This document shows, one piece after another, positions 45,641 through 54,316 of a DNA stretch of 64,000 nt (position 1 is the first letter of the stretch; each line of letters begins with the position of its first letter). The position numbers and the translations under genes are program-made. The notes below the pieces were generated by a model. It was not told the DNA's origin, did not search any database, and saw only the letters and a list, made by a program, of their open reading frames with translations. The stretch spans positions 1 to 64,000 of the forward strand of contig NZ_JMPR01000038.1 of NCBI RefSeq assembly GCF_000735525.1, written 5' to 3'. This DNA is from Tatumella ptyseos ATCC 33301 (GTDB taxonomy: Bacteria; Pseudomonadota; Gammaproteobacteria; Enterobacterales; Enterobacteriaceae).

Positions 45641-45835
45641 TTAGCCGAGGTGGATACAACCATTGGCCAGGTTTGCGACTCCGGCAGGATTCATTTCAAC
45701 TTTTTCCTGCATGCCGTTGGCCAGTTTGACCATAAACGATTTGTTATCGCTGTTAAGGTGACCGTTTTCAATTTCTGTCATTTCCGTGACAGCCACATAA
45801 CAATAACGCCCGTGTAAAAACATTTTTGCCAGCAT
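45641..45835 (-). CDS. Small conserved-looking protein, 64 residues
   Basis: A well-placed AAGGAG precedes the ATG at 45835. The protein reads as a small beta-rich, soluble domain (MLAKMFLHGRYCYVAVTEMT, then FMVKLANGMQEKVEMNPAG and ANLANGCIHLG). It has no signal peptide or membrane helix. I do not recognise the family. The location beside RyhB could be chance. The strong ribosome binding site makes it likely to be real. Confidence 0.65.
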   Translation of the reverse strand: MLAKMFLHGRYCYVAVTEMTEIENGHLNSDNKSFMVKLANGMQEKVEMNPAGVANLANGCIHLG

Positions 45836-46221
45836 AAAGACTCCTTTTTGATTACAGGTAAATTATCCTTTACCAATGTTACAACCAGTTTGCAGTGTGT
45901 TTTTTCCAAAGTGGCAACAGAAAGATTCTGCGACCATAACATGCCCTATCGAAGGGATAACCCCCATGACCCGGATCATAAAAACGTCATTCTCCGGTAA
46001 AATCTGCCGATTAAGCCGGATCCACCGCTATTCTCTGACGCGTCCGGGCACCAGGACATCTCTGGTCAGCGCTTAACCCTCCGGTAATCCCGATAGCTAT
46101 GAGCACCAGAAACATGGCGCTCTCCCGCTGTTACAGCGACTGCCAGTAATTTAAATCTCAATGACAGTAATTTACTGTCGGTCATTTAGGATGCTGTGGA
46201 CACTTTCACGGAGAGCAATGC
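45836..46221. other. Intergenic region between divergent small genes
   Basis: About 385 bases. It contains a direct repeat CAGTAATTTA (46144-46153 and 46166-46175) and the palindrome at 46163-46179, which probably control the exported peptide gene at 46222. No other gene is supported. Confidence 0.5.
46163..46179. promoter_or_regulatory. Palindromic operator candidate
   Basis: GACAGTAATTTACTGTC is a perfect palindrome with 8-bp arms and one central base. The right half-site repeats a CAGTAATTTA found 22 bases upstream. It lies about 40-60 bases before the start of the small exported protein, overlapping the expected -35 region (a TAGGAT at about 46186 could be the -10). The regulator is unknown. 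Confidence 0.6.
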
Positions 46222-46407
46222 ATGAAGAAAAAATCCTTTGCCTTACTGCTTTTATTTATTTCTGTTGCGCCTTTTGCAAAATCTCTGCAGTTTCATTCTT
46301 TGGAAGCTCCGGTACATGCAGGTTACCGGCAACCGACGGTATCAGACACTGCAGAAATCCCCGATGAACATATTCGTGAGCCAATGGCCCGCGATAAATT
46401 CAGATAA
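46222..46407 (+). CDS. Small exported protein, 61 residues
   Basis: The protein starts with a signal peptide (MKKKSFALLLLFISVAPFAKS), leaving a mature peptide of about 40 residues that is polar and lacks cysteine (LQFHSLEAPVHAGYR, DTAEIPDEHIREPMARDKF). GGAGAG is correctly placed before the ATG. A perfect palindrome sits in its promoter region, so it is likely tightly controlled. I do not recognise a family; a periplasmic stress peptide is possible. Confidence 0.65.
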   Translation: MKKKSFALLLLFISVAPFAKSLQFHSLEAPVHAGYRQPTVSDTAEIPDEHIREPMARDKFR

Positions 46408-46587
46408 CGACATCGGTCCCCTGACGTAGCCGTGGCTGAGTCTGTAACGGCGTAACGTGACGGGTTCTTCAGTACCGTGAGGAATATCTTTTCAGAGAAA
46501 ACGGATGACGGCGTCGTATTTGTTGCACTTGCGGAAGCCGTTGCGGGCCGCACCTGCGGCCTGCCTTTCCTGACCAGAACGGTGACG

Positions 46588-47304
46588 TCAATCGTCACCC
46601 TGCAATGATCTTAATTGAGTATAGTGGCGAATTGCAGATCCCGCGAGGTTCTCCGCCGTATCAATAAATATTTGCCGGCCGGTGTGTCGTGGTATCAACG
46701 GGCTGATATCTGTGCAGGCAACCAGAACGGCGTCGGCCTGACAGAATTCGGGCTGTGATAACACGGTCTGCCAGCACTCCCTGACCACCGGGTCTGAAAA
46801 ACCGTATTCTTTAATCCGCCGGATAAGCGTTGTCACTGACGTTCTTAATTGCGCTGAATCGGTGACCTCTTTGCCGGCAGCCCGTATTTTATCCTGCCAG
46901 AACCCCGCTGCCATAACGGGTTCCGTCGCCAATATCGCAACGTTCTTCACCGTTGCCGGAAGCTGCTGTACTGCACTTTCCGCAATATGCAGTAAAGGGG
47001 TCGTTCCGGCAGCACGGCTCATTTCTGCGAAATAGCAGTGTGCCAGATTACATGGCACCACTATAAAATCTGTCTGTGCACTGACCAGAGACTCGATCCC
47101 CTGACACAGAGCATGAGTCATCGCAGCCTCGTCAATGGGATGCCCTGGCCGGAAAGGTGTAGGTAATGAGATAATATGCATCAGTGGAAAATCTTCATCG
47201 TTGCAGGCCCCGTACTGAGACTGGCAGGCGGAAATCAGCATATCGATAAACGGAGCGGTGGAACGTGGCCCCATCCCGGCAAGCACACCTATAGAAACGG
47301 TCAC
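46588..47304 (-). CDS. Aspartate/glutamate racemase family protein
   Basis: The 238-residue protein has the Asp/Glu racemase fold with two cysteines that act as acid and base: Cys85 in VPCNLAH and Cys197 in VACTDIS. The start SIGVLAGMGPRSTAPFI is typical. The usual VPCN(T/S)AH motif has Leu in the third position, which may change specificity. Such enzymes act on D/L-aspartate, glutamate or hydantoins. It is divergent from the dihydroxyacetone kinase gene. Confidence 0.82.
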   Translation of the reverse strand: MTVSIGVLAGMGPRSTAPFIDMLISACQSQYGACNDEDFPLMHIISLPTPFRPGHPIDEAAMTHALCQGIESLVSAQTDFIVVPCNLAHCYFAEMSRAAGTTPLLHIAESAVQQLPATVKNVAILATEPVMAAGFWQDKIRAAGKEVTDSAQLRTSVTTLIRRIKEYGFSDPVVRECWQTVLSQPEFCQADAVLVACTDISPLIPRHTGRQIFIDTAENLAGSAIRHYTQLRSLQGDD

Positions 47305-47538
47305 TATTATCCTCTCTGGTCAATATAAACAGGGCCGGCAGGAGGGTTACAGCCACCTCCCCCGGACATCTGCAGAAAATTCAGTGTATCATTTCTGGCA
47401 GAAAAACTGATGTGAACTGAGCGGTATTGATATCGCAGGCATAAAGAAAATCCCTCGTTCGCGGATCCTTTGCTGTCCTCTGCAGAACCGATACCGCCCA
47501 TCCCCCGGGGAGGGCCACCCACACCGTTCGCTGACTGG

Positions 47539-47560
47539 AAAGTGATCTGCATCACATAAA
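47539..47560. promoter_or_regulatory. CRP-binding site upstream of the DHA kinase gene
   Basis: The core GTGATCTGCATCAC is a perfect GTGA-N6-TCAC dyad, with AAA on both flanks as in the CRP consensus. It lies about 80-100 bases upstream of the dihydroxyacetone kinase start, a usual position for activation by cAMP-CRP. Confidence 0.8.
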
Positions 47561-47639
47561 GAACTCAAATTCCCGCCGGAAACCCCGTTCTGACCCACAC
47601 TCTACACACGACTTAATGCAGTTATCAGGAGTGATAGTG

Positions 47640-49283
47640 ATGAGTCATTTTTTCTATGACAAGAAAGAGACCCTTATAGACGATGCCCTTGAAGGAATTA
47701 TCCGTACTTCGCCGTACGGAAATCTGGCCCGGCTGAAAACAGATCAGGAATTACGGGTTGTGGTGCGTAAAGACTGGGACAAGTCTCAGGTCGCTATCCT
47801 CTCCGGTGGCGGGTCCGGTCATGAGCCGATGCATGCCGGCTTTGTCGGTAAAGGAATGCTGACCGGGGCTATCTGTGGCGATATTTTTGCATCTCCGGGC
47901 GTCGATGCGGTCCTTAGCGCAATCATCAATGTTACCGGCGATGCAGGCTGCCTGCTGATCGTCAAAAATTATACCGGAGACCGTTTAAATTTCGGACTCG
48001 CCGCCGAAAAAGCCCGGGCGCTCGGCTATGATGTCGGGATAGTAATGGTGGAAGATGATATCGCCCTGCCGGATAATCCTCAGCCTCGCGGGCTGTCAGG
48101 AACGATCCTGGCCCACAAAATTGCAGGCTATGCCGCAAGCCAGGGGGCTTCACTGAAAGAAGTCGCACGTATCACGCGGGCAGCACTGAAAAAAGTCGCC
48201 ACTATCGGTGTCGCGCTTTCCTCCTGCCATCAGCCGGGTGCTGAGGATAGTGAGCGTGTTCCGGCCGGGAAGAGCGAGCTCGGTATGGGGATCCATGGCG
48301 AGCACGGTATTATTACCCTGGAGACTCAGAACAGTCGGGAAATTGTCACCCGGTTGTGTGACGCTTTAACAGAGCACCTGAACAAAACCTCTGATATTCT
48401 GTTGATGATTAACAATCTGGGCGGATTTTCCGTCCTGGAACTGGCGCTGGTCAGTCAGGCGGTACTTGACTCCCCGCTGGGGAAACATGTGCGCTTTCTG
48501 CAAGGCCCCGCCACCCTGGTAAGCGCTTTGGATATGAAAGGGATCTCACTGACCGTTCTTCCGCTCACAGCGAAGCTGACTGAAGCCCTGCAGGCTCCGG
48601 TGGAAGTCAGTGGCTGGGTTCCGCTCTATACCCCGTCAAAAATGGCCTGGCAAAAGGCCAAATCTTTACCTGACAATACCGACGTTACTCCGTCAGATAA
48701 TGCCCGGGTGGCTGCCATCCTCAATGCGGCCTGCAAGGCGCTGACAGATAATGAAGATGAGCTCAACAGTCTGGACAGCCATGTGGGTGATGGTGATACC
48801 GGGTCCACACTGGCCACCGGAGCACGGTTTGTCCGGAAAGCCCTGAAAGCCGGCAAACTTCCGCTGGATGATACCCCGGCACTGCTGCGCTGGCTGGGGG
48901 AAAGTATTACGACGCCGATGGGAGGCTCCGGCGGGGTGTTGCTGTCATTACTGTTCAGCGCTGCCGCAGAGGGTTATGAAAAAGACAAAGATATCGGTAA
49001 AAGTTTACTGACCGGTCTTGAACAAATGAAAAAATACGGTGGTGCCGGTCCCGGTGATCGCACAATGATCGATGCCCTGCAACCTGCCCTGGAAGCACTG
49101 GCCGGTAAAAAAAGCTGGGTTAACGTAGTTAAGGCCGCGAAGAAAGGCGCTGAATCTACGTCAAAAATGCAAAAAGCGGGTGCAGGCCGTTCTTCTTACC
49201 TGAGTGCCGGAAGCCTGAAGGGACATATTGATCCGGGAGCCAAAGCAGTGAGTGAGGTATTTGCCGCGATCCCCGCAAAGTAA
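47640..49283 (+). CDS. dhaK: ATP-dependent dihydroxyacetone kinase (fused K and L domains)
   Basis: This 547-residue enzyme phosphorylates dihydroxyacetone with ATP, like Citrobacter freundii DhaK. The DhaK domain (1-330) has VAILSGGGSGHEP, NYTGDRLNFG and His219 (GIHGEHG), which binds the substrate covalently. The DhaL domain (about 355-547) has DSHVGDGDTGSTLA (Mg-ATP site), TPMGGSGGVLLS and GDRTMIDALQPALEA, shown here as DRTMIDALQPAL. The start at 47640 (MSHFFYDKKETL) follows CAGGAG. There is no DhaM or other PTS part nearby, consistent with ATP use. A CRP site precedes it, which suggests catabolite control. Confidence 0.92.
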   Translation: MSHFFYDKKETLIDDALEGIIRTSPYGNLARLKTDQELRVVVRKDWDKSQVAILSGGGSGHEPMHAGFVGKGMLTGAICGDIFASPGVDAVLSAIINVTGDAGCLLIVKNYTGDRLNFGLAAEKARALGYDVGIVMVEDDIALPDNPQPRGLSGTILAHKIAGYAASQGASLKEVARITRAALKKVATIGVALSSCHQPGAEDSERVPAGKSELGMGIHGEHGIITLETQNSREIVTRLCDALTEHLNKTSDILLMINNLGGFSVLELALVSQAVLDSPLGKHVRFLQGPATLVSALDMKGISLTVLPLTAKLTEALQAPVEVSGWVPLYTPSKMAWQKAKSLPDNTDVTPSDNARVAAILNAACKALTDNEDELNSLDSHVGDGDTGSTLATGARFVRKALKAGKLPLDDTPALLRWLGESITTPMGGSGGVLLSLLFSAAAEGYEKDKDIGKSLLTGLEQMKKYGGAGPGDRTMIDALQPALEALAGKKSWVNVVKAAKKGAESTSKMQKAGAGRSSYLSAGSLKGHIDPGAKAVSEVFAAIPAK

Positions 49284-49557
49284 GGCGGGTATGACCGTCC
49301 TGCTTACCTGCCGTGATAAGGGCTTTTTCCGGAAACTTACGCCGGTGAAGCCCTTATGGAAGCCGGCAGCGCCATCATAAAAGATGATAATGCGAGGCCT
49401 GCTGCATACTGTTTTGAACCCGTGTCGTACTCCCGGTCAGATGCAGATGGCCACAGTCACCATGGTGAGTAGGCAGGCATAAAAAAACCGTTGACTGCAA
49501 CATCTCTTCAGTGAACGCAGGTAGCCCCCGCAGTCAAAGGGAGCAACATCGGGAAGA
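49284..49557. other. Intergenic region between convergent genes
   Basis: About 275 bases. No gene, strong hairpin or other signal was identified. Confidence 0.4.
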
Positions 49558-50064
49558 TCAGGGAAATTCTGAGTTACCGGAAGGCTCCTTATTCGCCAGT
49601 GACCGTAAACGCTCCCCCGATAATCTGAAGTAATTCACTGATTCAATCACCTCTCCGCCCACGCCATGATAAAATAGCTGTACTGCCGCATCATGTTTAT
49701 CCGAAAGCCAGTCCAGCCGCAGGCAACCGGCATCCAGAGCTGCCGCCGCCAGCGTTTTCATCAGCAGCGTTCCCGTCCCCTGCCCCCGGAATTTTTCAGA
49801 GACAAACAGCTCTTTAATAAACATCTGCCCGCTGTAACGAGGTGCCGGGAACTGGATAGCGGCACAGGCGAATCCGGCCACCACACCCTCCTGCTCTGCT
49901 TTAAACACCCGTGTTCCGGACTGCGGATGAAAGACTTTCTGCTGCAGATAATCCGACATCTCCTCCGGAGTGACCGGTACCGGGCCATGGTAATAGGTTT
50001 CCATTTCGATAAAAATATCCACCAGCATCCTCCATTCGCTGGCAGTACATTGGGTGACCTTCAT
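49558..50064 (-). CDS. GNAT-family N-acetyltransferase
   Basis: This 168-residue protein has the GNAT fold. The acetyl-CoA-binding motif is in SEKFRGQGTGTLLMKTLA (R/Q-x-x-G-x-G/A form RGQGTG), after the strand MFIKELFVS. The following LDWLSDKHDAAVQLFYH is typical of the substrate side. AGGAGAGG precedes the ATG at 50064. It is followed by 150 bases and then a hydrolase on the same strand, but the gap suggests separate control. The substrate is unknown. Confidence 0.82.
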   Translation of the reverse strand: MKVTQCTASEWRMLVDIFIEMETYYHGPVPVTPEEMSDYLQQKVFHPQSGTRVFKAEQEGVVAGFACAAIQFPAPRYSGQMFIKELFVSEKFRGQGTGTLLMKTLAAAALDAGCLRLDWLSDKHDAAVQLFYHGVGGEVIESVNYFRLSGERLRSLANKEPSGNSEFP

Positions 50065-50213
50065 GACCTCTCCTGTGTGTAATACCCTTCGGGGAAAGTA
50101 TATACCGCTGCCTGAGGTTCAAAACCCTGCGACTGTACATGCAGGCAGGTAGCCGCTGACAGATGCACTTATCCCCTATGATAAATCAATAGATTACAGA
50201 TAAGAGAGCATTC

Positions 50214-50972
50214 TCACTCCCGTTCCCCGCAGCAAAACGCAGAGAGCGCCCGGGCCAATGCTGCGGGAGCTTCCCATGACATACAATGACCGCACTCCGG
50301 CAAAACGACAGCAGAAACTCCTGCCTCACAAAGTAAGCTGAAATCATCATCAGGTAACGAGTTTTCACCAAAAATTAGCTGCTTACGCACTGGCAATCCG
50401 ATAAAATCCGCCAGCCACTCTTTGCCCTTTATCATATCTGCGGCTCCCCGCCAGACAGCCTCGGGGGCATCCACCGCCAGACTACCGGCCCAGGGACCTG
50501 GTTCGTCCTTTACCATCTGCTGACAGACGCCGTTGATGAACGCGTATTCATTGTAACTGCAAATTTTACGGCTAAAAAATCCGCCGCCGGGATGGAAATT
50601 AGGCTCTGAAACGATCAGTCCCTGTAAACGCGGGTTCAGCATTCCGGCAGCTTCAATACTGATACTTCCGCCCATGCTGTGTCCGTACAGATAGCATTTT
50701 TCAAGCTGCAGATGCTCCACCACTTCAGCCACAACCTTCGCCTGGTCTGTGAGGGCATAACTGTAAGCTTCCGGTTTCTCACTGTAACCGCAACCTGGTA
50801 AATCGATCAGGATCGCCCGCCGTCTTCCGAACTGAGGGTCGCAGACCACCCGGGGATATTCATATGAGGATGCGCACCCCAAACCATGAACAAACACCAG
50901 CGGGATACCCGTTCCCGGGAGATCCTGCCAGCGAACAATACATTGTGCTGTTGGCGAAAAAAAGGCGTTCAT
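50214..50972 (-). CDS. Alpha/beta hydrolase
   Basis: The 252-residue protein is an alpha/beta hydrolase. It has the oxyanion-hole motif VFVHGLG (26-32), the nucleophile elbow LYGHSMGGS with Ser99 and a late His in PECGHCMSWE. The DLPGCGYSEKP loop is typical of esterases and haloalkane-dehalogenase relatives. There is no signal peptide, so it works in the cytoplasm. Substrate and pathway are not evident from the neighbours. Confidence 0.82.
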   Translation of the reverse strand: MNAFFSPTAQCIVRWQDLPGTGIPLVFVHGLGCASSYEYPRVVCDPQFGRRRAILIDLPGCGYSEKPEAYSYALTDQAKVVAEVVEHLQLEKCYLYGHSMGGSISIEAAGMLNPRLQGLIVSEPNFHPGGGFFSRKICSYNEYAFINGVCQQMVKDEPGPWAGSLAVDAPEAVWRGAADMIKGKEWLADFIGLPVRKQLIFGENSLPDDDFSLLCEAGVSAVVLPECGHCMSWEAPAALARALSAFCCGERE

Positions 50973-51287
50973 AACGATCTTATCCTGTCAGAAATATTCC
51001 TGCGACCAGCACGATAACCGGAGCGAGTGCCATGAAATCATGGACGCCAGCCCCGCCTTCGCGATACCTGGGCGCTGAACTCTGCCGGCACGGTATTATT
51101 ACCGGAGAAACCACTTGTGCGGGTACCAGGCTACGTGAAAATAACACATATTTACAGAGCAGATGGTGAATATGATCAGACAGGGAAAAGCGAAGGACGG
51201 ATGACGTGAATGAGGCGGACAGCGTGTGCTGTTGCATGGTCACCCGCTATCAGGAATACGGCAGGAGAAGAAATACCGACTCTGCGC
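50973..51287. other. Intergenic region
   Basis: About 315 bases between the hydrolase and the proP terminator. It should hold the hydrolase promoter. An 87-codon minus-strand frame (50980-51243) has no ribosome binding site or family and is not called. Confidence 0.4.
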
Positions 51288-51324
51288 GATGCAGAAAAAA
51301 TACCGCTATCCGACAGGATAGCGG
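51288..51324 (-). terminator. Intrinsic terminator of proP
   Basis: On the minus strand CCGCTATCC and GGATAGCGG form a perfect 9-bp stem with a 4-base loop, followed by TATTTTTTC. It lies about ten bases after the proP stop. Confidence 0.9.
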
Positions 51325-51334
51325 CGGTTCAGAG

Positions 51335-52843
51335 TTAGCCGTTAATATCCGGATGCTGATCGACTAAATTGCGACGTTTACTCTGTAATGTCTCAATTTG
51401 TTCGTCAATATCTTCAATACGCTGTTCGATATTATCATGGTGCTCCTGCAGTAACTCTTTGGCTTCCTCAATAGAAGACGCTGCAGGGGTTCCTCCGTAA
51501 AGGGGTTTGTTCGCGGTTTCCCGCATGCTGATACCGGTGACTACCCCGATGATACCAACAATCATCAGATAATAGGCAGGCATGTAGAGATTACCCGTCG
51601 CCTCAACCATCCATGCGGTCAGTGTCGGGGTAATACCGGCGACCAGAATAGAGATGTTATAGGTGCTGGCTAACGCACTGTAACGCACTTCGGTCGGGAA
51701 CAATGCCGGCAGCGTTGATGCCATTACACCAATCAGACAGTTAAGAATAATTGCCTGGATCAGCAGGCCGAAAAATAGCGCCGCTAAACTGTGATGCGTG
51801 ATTAACATAAACGACGGGATAGAGAAAAGAACCATCGCGATGCTGCCGATAATGATAAACGGACGACGTCCGAACTTATCACTCAGCAAGCCCATCACTG
51901 GCTGAACAAACAGCATTGCCAGCATGATAACGACGATAATTAATACGCCCCGATCTTCAGAATAGTGCAGATCATGTGTCAGGTAGCTTGGCACATACGT
52001 CAGCAGCATGTAATAAGCGACATTAGTGGTGATCACGATACCGATACAGGAAATCAGGTTACGCCAGTGTTTACGGGCCACTTCTTTGAAAGGAACAGAA
52101 GGACCTTCACTGAGGCCCTGTTTAGAGCCCTCTTCCAGCGATTCAACGTGTTTCTGGAAGGCAGGAGTTTCTTCCAGCGCATTACGCAGATACAGGCCAA
52201 CAAACCCTAACGGCAGAGCCAGGAAGAACGGAATACGCCAGCCCCATTCGTTGAAGCTTTCATGGCCGAGCATTGTGGAAAGTAATACCACAATCCCCGC
52301 GCCACAGACGAAGCCAACCAGAGAACCAAAATCAAGCCAGCTCCCCATAAAGCCACGCTTCCTGTCGGGGGAGTATTCCGCCACGAAGATGGAAGCCCCG
52401 GTATATTCGCCTCCGACAGAGAAACCCTGCACCATTTTGGCAATTAACAGCAGGACAGGTGCCCAGACACCAATGGAGGCAAAGGAGGGGATCAACCCGA
52501 TACTGAAGGTACTCAGGGTCATCAGAATAATGGTTATGGACAGAATTTTTTGACGCCCGTATTTGTCTCCCAGAACACCAAAGAACATCCCCCCTAACGG
52601 ACGGATAATAAAGGGTACAGAAAACGTCCCTAATGCGGCGATAATTTGGATACCCGGTGAGGCATCAGGGAAAAAGATTTTACCTAATACCGTTGCAACA
52701 TATCCATAAACCCCGAAGTCGAACCACTCCATTGCATTACCCAATGCGGCGGCAGTAATTGCCTTTTTCAAGCGGGCGTCATCGATAATCGTGACGTCCT
52801 TCAGCCGCATGGGCTTTACCTTTTTACGTTTTATTTTAAGCAT
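51335..52843 (-). CDS. proP: Proline/glycine-betaine:H+ symporter ProP
   Basis: ProP is an osmosensing MFS uptake system for proline, betaine and other compatible solutes. The 502-residue protein matches E. coli ProP throughout: KAITAAALGNAMEWFDFGVYG at the start (short form GNAMEWFDFGVYG), GDKYGRQKIL (motif A), QGFSVGGEYTGASIFVAEYS and DKFGRRPF. The long C-terminal tail (about 455-500) has the heptad pattern IEQRIEDIDEQIETLQSKR of the regulatory coiled coil. It is monocistronic with a terminator behind it. Control by osmolarity and CRP/RpoS is known in E. coli. Confidence 0.94.
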   Translation of the reverse strand: MLKIKRKKVKPMRLKDVTIIDDARLKKAITAAALGNAMEWFDFGVYGYVATVLGKIFFPDASPGIQIIAALGTFSVPFIIRPLGGMFFGVLGDKYGRQKILSITIILMTLSTFSIGLIPSFASIGVWAPVLLLIAKMVQGFSVGGEYTGASIFVAEYSPDRKRGFMGSWLDFGSLVGFVCGAGIVVLLSTMLGHESFNEWGWRIPFFLALPLGFVGLYLRNALEETPAFQKHVESLEEGSKQGLSEGPSVPFKEVARKHWRNLISCIGIVITTNVAYYMLLTYVPSYLTHDLHYSEDRGVLIIVVIMLAMLFVQPVMGLLSDKFGRRPFIIIGSIAMVLFSIPSFMLITHHSLAALFFGLLIQAIILNCLIGVMASTLPALFPTEVRYSALASTYNISILVAGITPTLTAWMVEATGNLYMPAYYLMIVGIIGVVTGISMRETANKPLYGGTPAASSIEEAKELLQEHHDNIEQRIEDIDEQIETLQSKRRNLVDQHPDING

Positions 52844-53191
52844 TCTTTTTCCTTAAAACACAAATACCCTAGTAATCACTTGCGTATAAAGCATAGGCTA
52901 ATCTTGTGATCATTCCAACGTATGGGGAGTTATTCTTAACAATAGGATCAAATACGTAACGGCCACGGCCAGGGTTAAGGGGGGACTGGCAGGCAGGAGG
53001 TTGCGGAAACGCCACACCACCTGGTTATAATTTCGTCACAAATACACTGACGTAGCGGCCAGCGTCCGGATATGCTCCGCTATTCTCTCCTCTGACTTGC
53101 ATAAACCGGCCGGAGAGGGGCGTTGAATTAAGTGTTAACGCTATTTATATTGGATCCCCGTTCCTCTGCACCTTCCGGGTCAGGTTAAATA
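52844..53191. other. Promoter region of proP and the DHDPS-family gene
   Basis: About 350 bases between divergent genes. A half CRP-like site TTGTGATCATTCC lies near 52904-52916. The region holds both promoters. No gene was found. Confidence 0.4.
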
Positions 53192-54085
53192 ATGTTTAAA
53201 GGTCTTAGCGCGTTTCCCCTGACGCCTCTCTTAAATGATGATATTGATGAGGGAGCGTTTATCCGACTGCTTCAGCGACTGGCTGCCGCGAAGGTAAACT
53301 CACTGGGTGTGCTGGGCTCTACAGGCAGCTATGCTTATCTGTCCCGGGAGCAACGTAAACGCGTCACTGCTATCGCTAAAGCACATGCCGGCGATATTCC
53401 GGTGATGACCAGTATTGGTGCGGTGAGTACTGCCGAAGTCCTGCGCCTGGCGGAGGATGCTCAGTCAGCCGGTGCAGATGCTTTACTGCTGCCGGTAATG
53501 TCTTACCAGCCGCTCACCGATGACGAAGTTTACAGCCTGTATGAAGACGTCTCTGCCCATGTTTCCGTGCCGATCTGTGTTTATGATAATCCCCGCTGTA
53601 CACATTTCAGTTTCTCAGGATCCCTGCTCAGCCGGGTTGCTGCGTTGCCGCAGATCAGCGCCATAAAAATGCCAGGGGCACCGACTGATGCCGGGACGAT
53701 TGCCGACCGGGTCCGGAGCATGCGTACCCGTGTACCAGAGCGCGTTGCTCTCGGGGTGAGTGCTGATGTCTTTGCGGCTGACGGACTGAATGCGGGCTGT
53801 GACGTCTGGTTTTCTGTCTGCGGAGGGCTGTTTCCCCGCACCGCAATGGCCATTGCCGAAGCAGCAGCTCGTCATGATCAACAGCAGGTCGCCGTTTTAA
53901 GTGAGCGCTTAACGCCTTTATGGGCGCTTTTTACTCAGCATGGCGGAGGGATCCGGGTAATGGCTGCCGCAGCCGCCCTTCTCGGGCTGGTGTCGCCGGA
54001 ATGTTTGCCTCGTCCTCTGAAAGCCTTGAGCCGGGATGACGTCGCCAGGGTAGCAGCAGTGATCCGTGAGGCGGGCCTGGAATAA
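53192..54085 (+). CDS. Dihydrodipicolinate-synthase-family aldolase
   Basis: The 297-residue protein is a class I aldolase of the DapA/NanA superfamily. It keeps the Schiff-base Lys159 (ISAIKMPG), the Tyr131 (VCVYDNPR region, ICVYDNPR) and the pyruvate-binding LGSTGSYAYLS (42-46 GSTGS). A true DapA would have GTTGES here, and other specificity residues also differ, so it probably works on a sugar acid or other oxo-acid rather than in lysine synthesis. It is divergent from proP and appears monocistronic. Confidence 0.8.
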   Translation: MFKGLSAFPLTPLLNDDIDEGAFIRLLQRLAAAKVNSLGVLGSTGSYAYLSREQRKRVTAIAKAHAGDIPVMTSIGAVSTAEVLRLAEDAQSAGADALLLPVMSYQPLTDDEVYSLYEDVSAHVSVPICVYDNPRCTHFSFSGSLLSRVAALPQISAIKMPGAPTDAGTIADRVRSMRTRVPERVALGVSADVFAADGLNAGCDVWFSVCGGLFPRTAMAIAEAAARHDQQQVAVLSERLTPLWALFTQHGGGIRVMAAAAALLGLVSPECLPRPLKALSRDDVARVAAVIREAGLE

Positions 54086-54316
54086 GAAAACAGCATGCTC
54101 TCTGCCCGGTTCTCACGGCCGTGATTTTCTACAGATACAAAGAAATGACACCGGATAACCGGAAAAGGGAGGAGCTATAATTAACAGGCGACCACGGCAG
54201 CAGAATACCCAGGATACCGGCCGGTATCGATTAAATACCGCAGAGACACGGATCCCTGCGGTATCGTAAGTCAAATAAGGCCACTCACGGGTATCAGTGG
54301 CCAGCAGATTTCAGTA

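Noticed and set aside
45378-45659. 93-codon minus-strand frame over the RyhB gene
   Set aside because: It is antisense to a well-supported sRNA and its Fur box, and has no ribosome binding site.
52904-52920. CRP site at proP
   Set aside because: Only the TGTGA half is good; the second half does not fit, so I do not call it.
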